From NCBI RefSeq assembly GCF_012489685.1, contig NC_080042.1, forward strand, positions 38,817,158 through 38,881,157: a stretch of DNA of 64,000 nt. The letters run 5' to 3'. This DNA is from Lotus japonicus. Taxonomy: Eukaryota; Streptophyta; Magnoliopsida; Fabales; Fabaceae. This document shows, in pieces, positions 61,644 through 64,000 of the stretch. Below the pieces are notes generated by a model, which did no database searches, had not been told where the DNA came from, and was given only the letters and a program-made list of their open reading frames with translations. Every line of letters begins with the position of its first letter. The first letter of the stretch is position 1. The position numbers were made by a program, and so were the translations under genes.

Positions 61644-62453
61644 ATGTTCCCGTCGAGCAGCTCTACGATTAATTTGTGCGAAACGTTCATAAAACAAAAT
61701 TCCTGCGCGCGAATTCGTCGAAGCTGGGGCACAGTCCCTAATTTTAGTCCCTTAAACTGGGGAAAATTTTTTGGAACATTTCGGGGCTGCACATTTGTTC
61801 GAGTTATGTTCCCGTCGAGCAGCTCTACGAACAATTTGGTCGAAACGTTCATAAAACAAAATTCCTGCGCGCGAATTCGACGAAACTGGGGCACAGTCCC
61901 TTATTTTAGTCCCTTAAACTGTGGACAAAAATTTGGAACATTTCAGGAATGCACGTTTGTTCGAGTTATGTTCCCGTCGAGCAGCCCTACGAACAATTTG
62001 GGCGAAACGTTCATAAAACAAAATTCCTGCGCGCGAATTCGACGAAACTGGGGCACAGTCCCTAATTTTAGTCCCTTAAACTGGGGAAAATTTTTTGGAA
62101 CATTTCGGGACTGCACATTTGTTCGAGTTAGGTTCCCGTCGAGCAGCTCTACGAACAATTTGGTCGAAACGTTCATAAAACAAAATTCCTGCGCGCGAAT
62201 TCGACGAAGCTGGGGCACAGTCCCTAATTTTAGTCCCTTAAACTGTGGACAAAAATTTGGAACATTTCAGGACCGCACGTTTGTTCGAGTTATGTTCCCG
62301 TCGAGCAGCTCTACGAGCAAATTGGGCGAAACGTTCATAAAACAAAATTCCTACGCGCGAATTCGAAGAAACTGGGGCACAGTCCCTAATTTTAGTCCCT
62401 TAAACTGGGGAAATTTTTTTGGAACATTTCGGGGCTGCACATTTGTTCGAGTT

Positions 62454-62546
62454 ATGTTCCCGTCGACCAGCTCTACGAACAATTTTGGTGAAACGTTCAA
62501 AAAACAAAAATTTGGAACGTTTTAGGACTGCACATTTGTTCGAGTT
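62454..62546 (+). repeat. Truncated monomer E, copy 14 (93 bp)
   Basis: 1,544 bp after copy 13, with private CGTCGACCAGC and AATTTTGGTG changes. The pre-E tail recurs 1,550 bp later at the window end, implying a further copy beginning near the base after 64,003. Confidence 0.92.
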
Positions 62547-64000
62547 ATGTTCCTGTCGAGTAGCTCTACGATTAATTTGTGCGAAACGTTCATAAAACAA
62601 AATTCCTGCGCGCGAATTCGACGAAACTGGGGCACAGACCCTTATTTTAGTCCCTTAAACCGTGGACAAAAATTTGGAACATTTCAGGAATGCACGTTTG
62701 TTCGAGTTATGTTCCCGTCGAGCAGCCCTACGAACAATTTGGGCAAAATGTTCATAAAACAAAATTCCTACGTGCGAATTCGACGAAACTGGGGCACAGT
62801 CCCTAATTTTAGTCCCTTAAACTCTGAAAAAAATTTTGGAACATTTCGGGACTGCATATTTGTTCGAGTTATATTCCTGTCGAGCAGTTATGCGTATCAT
62901 TTGGGCGAAAAGATCATAAAACATAATTACTGCGCGCGAATTCGACGAAACTAGGGAACAGTCCCTAATTTTAGTCCCTTAAACTGTGGACAAAAATTTG
63001 GAACATTTTAGGACTGCACATTTGTTCGACTTATGGTCCAGTCGAGCAGCTCTGCGTATCATTTGCGCGAAACGTTGATAAAACAAAATTCCTCTGCGCG
63101 AATTCGACGAAACTGGGGCACAGTCCCTTATTTTAGACCCTTAAACTGTGGAAAAAATTTGGAACATTTCAGGACTGCACGTTTGTTCGAGTTATGTTCC
63201 CGTCGAGCAGCTCTACGATTAATTTGTGCGAAACGTTCATAAAAAAAAATTCCTGCGCGCGAATTCGTCGAAGCTGGGGCACAGTCCCTAATTTTAGTCC
63301 CTTAAACTGGGGAAAAATTTTTGGAACATTTCGGGGCTGCACATTTGTTCGAGTTATGTTCCCGTCGAGCAGCTCTACGAACAATTTGGTCGAAACGTTC
63401 ATAAAACAAAATTCCTGCGCGCGAATTCGACGAAACTGGGGCACAGTCCCTTATTTTAGTCCCTTAAACTGTGGACAAAAATTTGGAACATTTCAGGAAT
63501 GCACGTTTGTTCGAGTTATGTTCCCGTCGAGCAGCCCTACGAACAATTTGGGCGAAACGTTCATAAAACAAAATTCCTGCGCGCGAATTCGACGAAACTG
63601 GGGCACAGTCCCTAATTTTAGTCCCTTAAACTGGGGAAAATTTTTTGGAACATTTCGGGACTGCACATTTGTTCGAGTTATGTTCCCGTCGAGCATCTCT
63701 ACGAACAATTTGGTCGAAACGTTCATAAAACAAAATTCCTGGGCGCGAATTCGACGAAGTTGGGGCACAGTCCCTAATTTTAGTTCCTTAAACTGTGGAC
63801 AAAAATTTGGAACATTTCAGGACCGCACGTTTGTTCGAGTTATGTTCCCGTCGAGCAGCTCTACGAGCAAATTGGGCGAAACGTTCATAAAACAAAATTC
63901 CTACGCGCGAATTCGAAGAAACTGGGGCACAGTCCCTAATTTTAGTCCCTTAAACTGGGGAAAATTTTTTGGAACATTTCGGGGCTGCACATTTGTTCGA

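Larger units (their letters stand above)
33109..64000 (+). repeat. Satellite array, right contig, ~162-bp monomers
   Basis: Same satellite family, same orientation and same monomer subtypes as the left contig, running to the last base. The window ends inside a monomer whose GGGGAAAATTTTTTGGAAC and GGGGCTGCACATTTG signature normally precedes a truncated E monomer. Another E copy therefore probably starts just past the window. No gene, RNA or mobile element interrupts this half either. Confidence 0.97.
57810..64000 (+). repeat. Right flank HORs of 8-10 monomers, each with one E
   Basis: E monomers at 57,810, 59,198, 60,910 and 62,454 are spaced 1,388, 1,712 and 1,544 bp apart, and the next pre-E tail falls at the window end. 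Each unit holds E, F, C, D, A, B and G/H types. GAAACTAGTGAACAG and GGTCTAGTCGAGC are private to the first two units, while the last two share AAACCGTGG and GCGAAATGTTC or GCAAAATGTTC. Confidence 0.82.

Noticed and set aside
1..64000. CRISPR array
   Set aside because: The repeats are regular, but units are ~162 bp and contiguous, with no alternation of a short fixed repeat and unique spacers and no cas genes.
1..64000. Transposon, LTR or rDNA-type tandem unit
   Set aside because: No terminal repeats, target-site duplications, transposase or polymerase frames, rRNA or tRNA sequences were seen; the period is too short for rDNA or histone clusters.
1..64000. Promoter, terminator or replication-origin calls on AT-rich blocks such as AAAATTTTTTGG
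   Set aside because: These tracts are part of every monomer; nothing in the sequence shows regulatory function, and calling them hundreds of times would be unsupported.

Overview
The whole window is one satellite DNA array. From base 1 to 64,000 it is built of head-to-tail monomers of about 162 bp, all in the same orientation. Roughly 395 copies fit, interrupted only by a 100-N assembly gap at 33,009-33,108. I found no protein-coding gene, RNA gene, transposon or CRISPR array. The only reading frames are by-products of the repeat: 162 bp is 54 codons, so several monomer types read through into each other in frame. The substance is a eukaryotic tandem satellite of the kind found in (peri)centromeric or other constitutive heterochromatin. 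The species cannot be named from this sequence. A consensus-like copy is about 44% G+C with about 12 CpG in 162 bp, so CpG is not depleted. That fits a lineage with little germline CpG methylation, such as many invertebrates, better than a vertebrate; this is inference.

Several monomer subtypes recur. A starts ATGGTCCAGTCGAG, is 161 bp, and has a sister A' with CCATTCGAGTAG. B has CGATTAATTTGTGCG, C has GCCCTACGAACAATTT, and D has GCAGTTATGCGTATC. E is a 93-bp truncated monomer. There are also flank types with TCTACGAGCAA or AATTTGGTCG. They are arranged in higher-order repeats (HORs): B-C-A trimers of 485 bp and B-C-A-A' tetramers of 646 bp in the middle, and 8- to 17-mers carrying one truncated E monomer in the flanks.

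Layout. 1-10,296: flank HORs including a 2,681-bp 17-mer tandem duplication. 10,297-18,620: D-rich block, copy 1. 19,131-23,607: two units spaced 2,356 bp apart. About 23,608-33,008 and 33,109-47,935: a core of A/B/C HORs (periods of 2,262, 2,907, 3,392 and 1,777 bp) with no D and no E monomer. 47,936-55,430: D-rich block, copy 2. About 55,431-64,000: flank HORs with E every 1.4-1.7 kb. A homogenised core between matching older-type flanks resembles layered expansion of centromeric satellites.

The most notable observations are: (i) a near-match to the CENP-B box (8 of 9 conserved positions) in most full-length monomers; (ii) a single 69-bp deletion between ACAAAA microhomologies that created monomer E, which removed that box and was then amplified once per flank HOR; (iii) the symmetric core/flank organisation; and (iv) assembly warnings: an N gap whose length breaks the repeat phase, followed by about 1.1 kb with many small indels.
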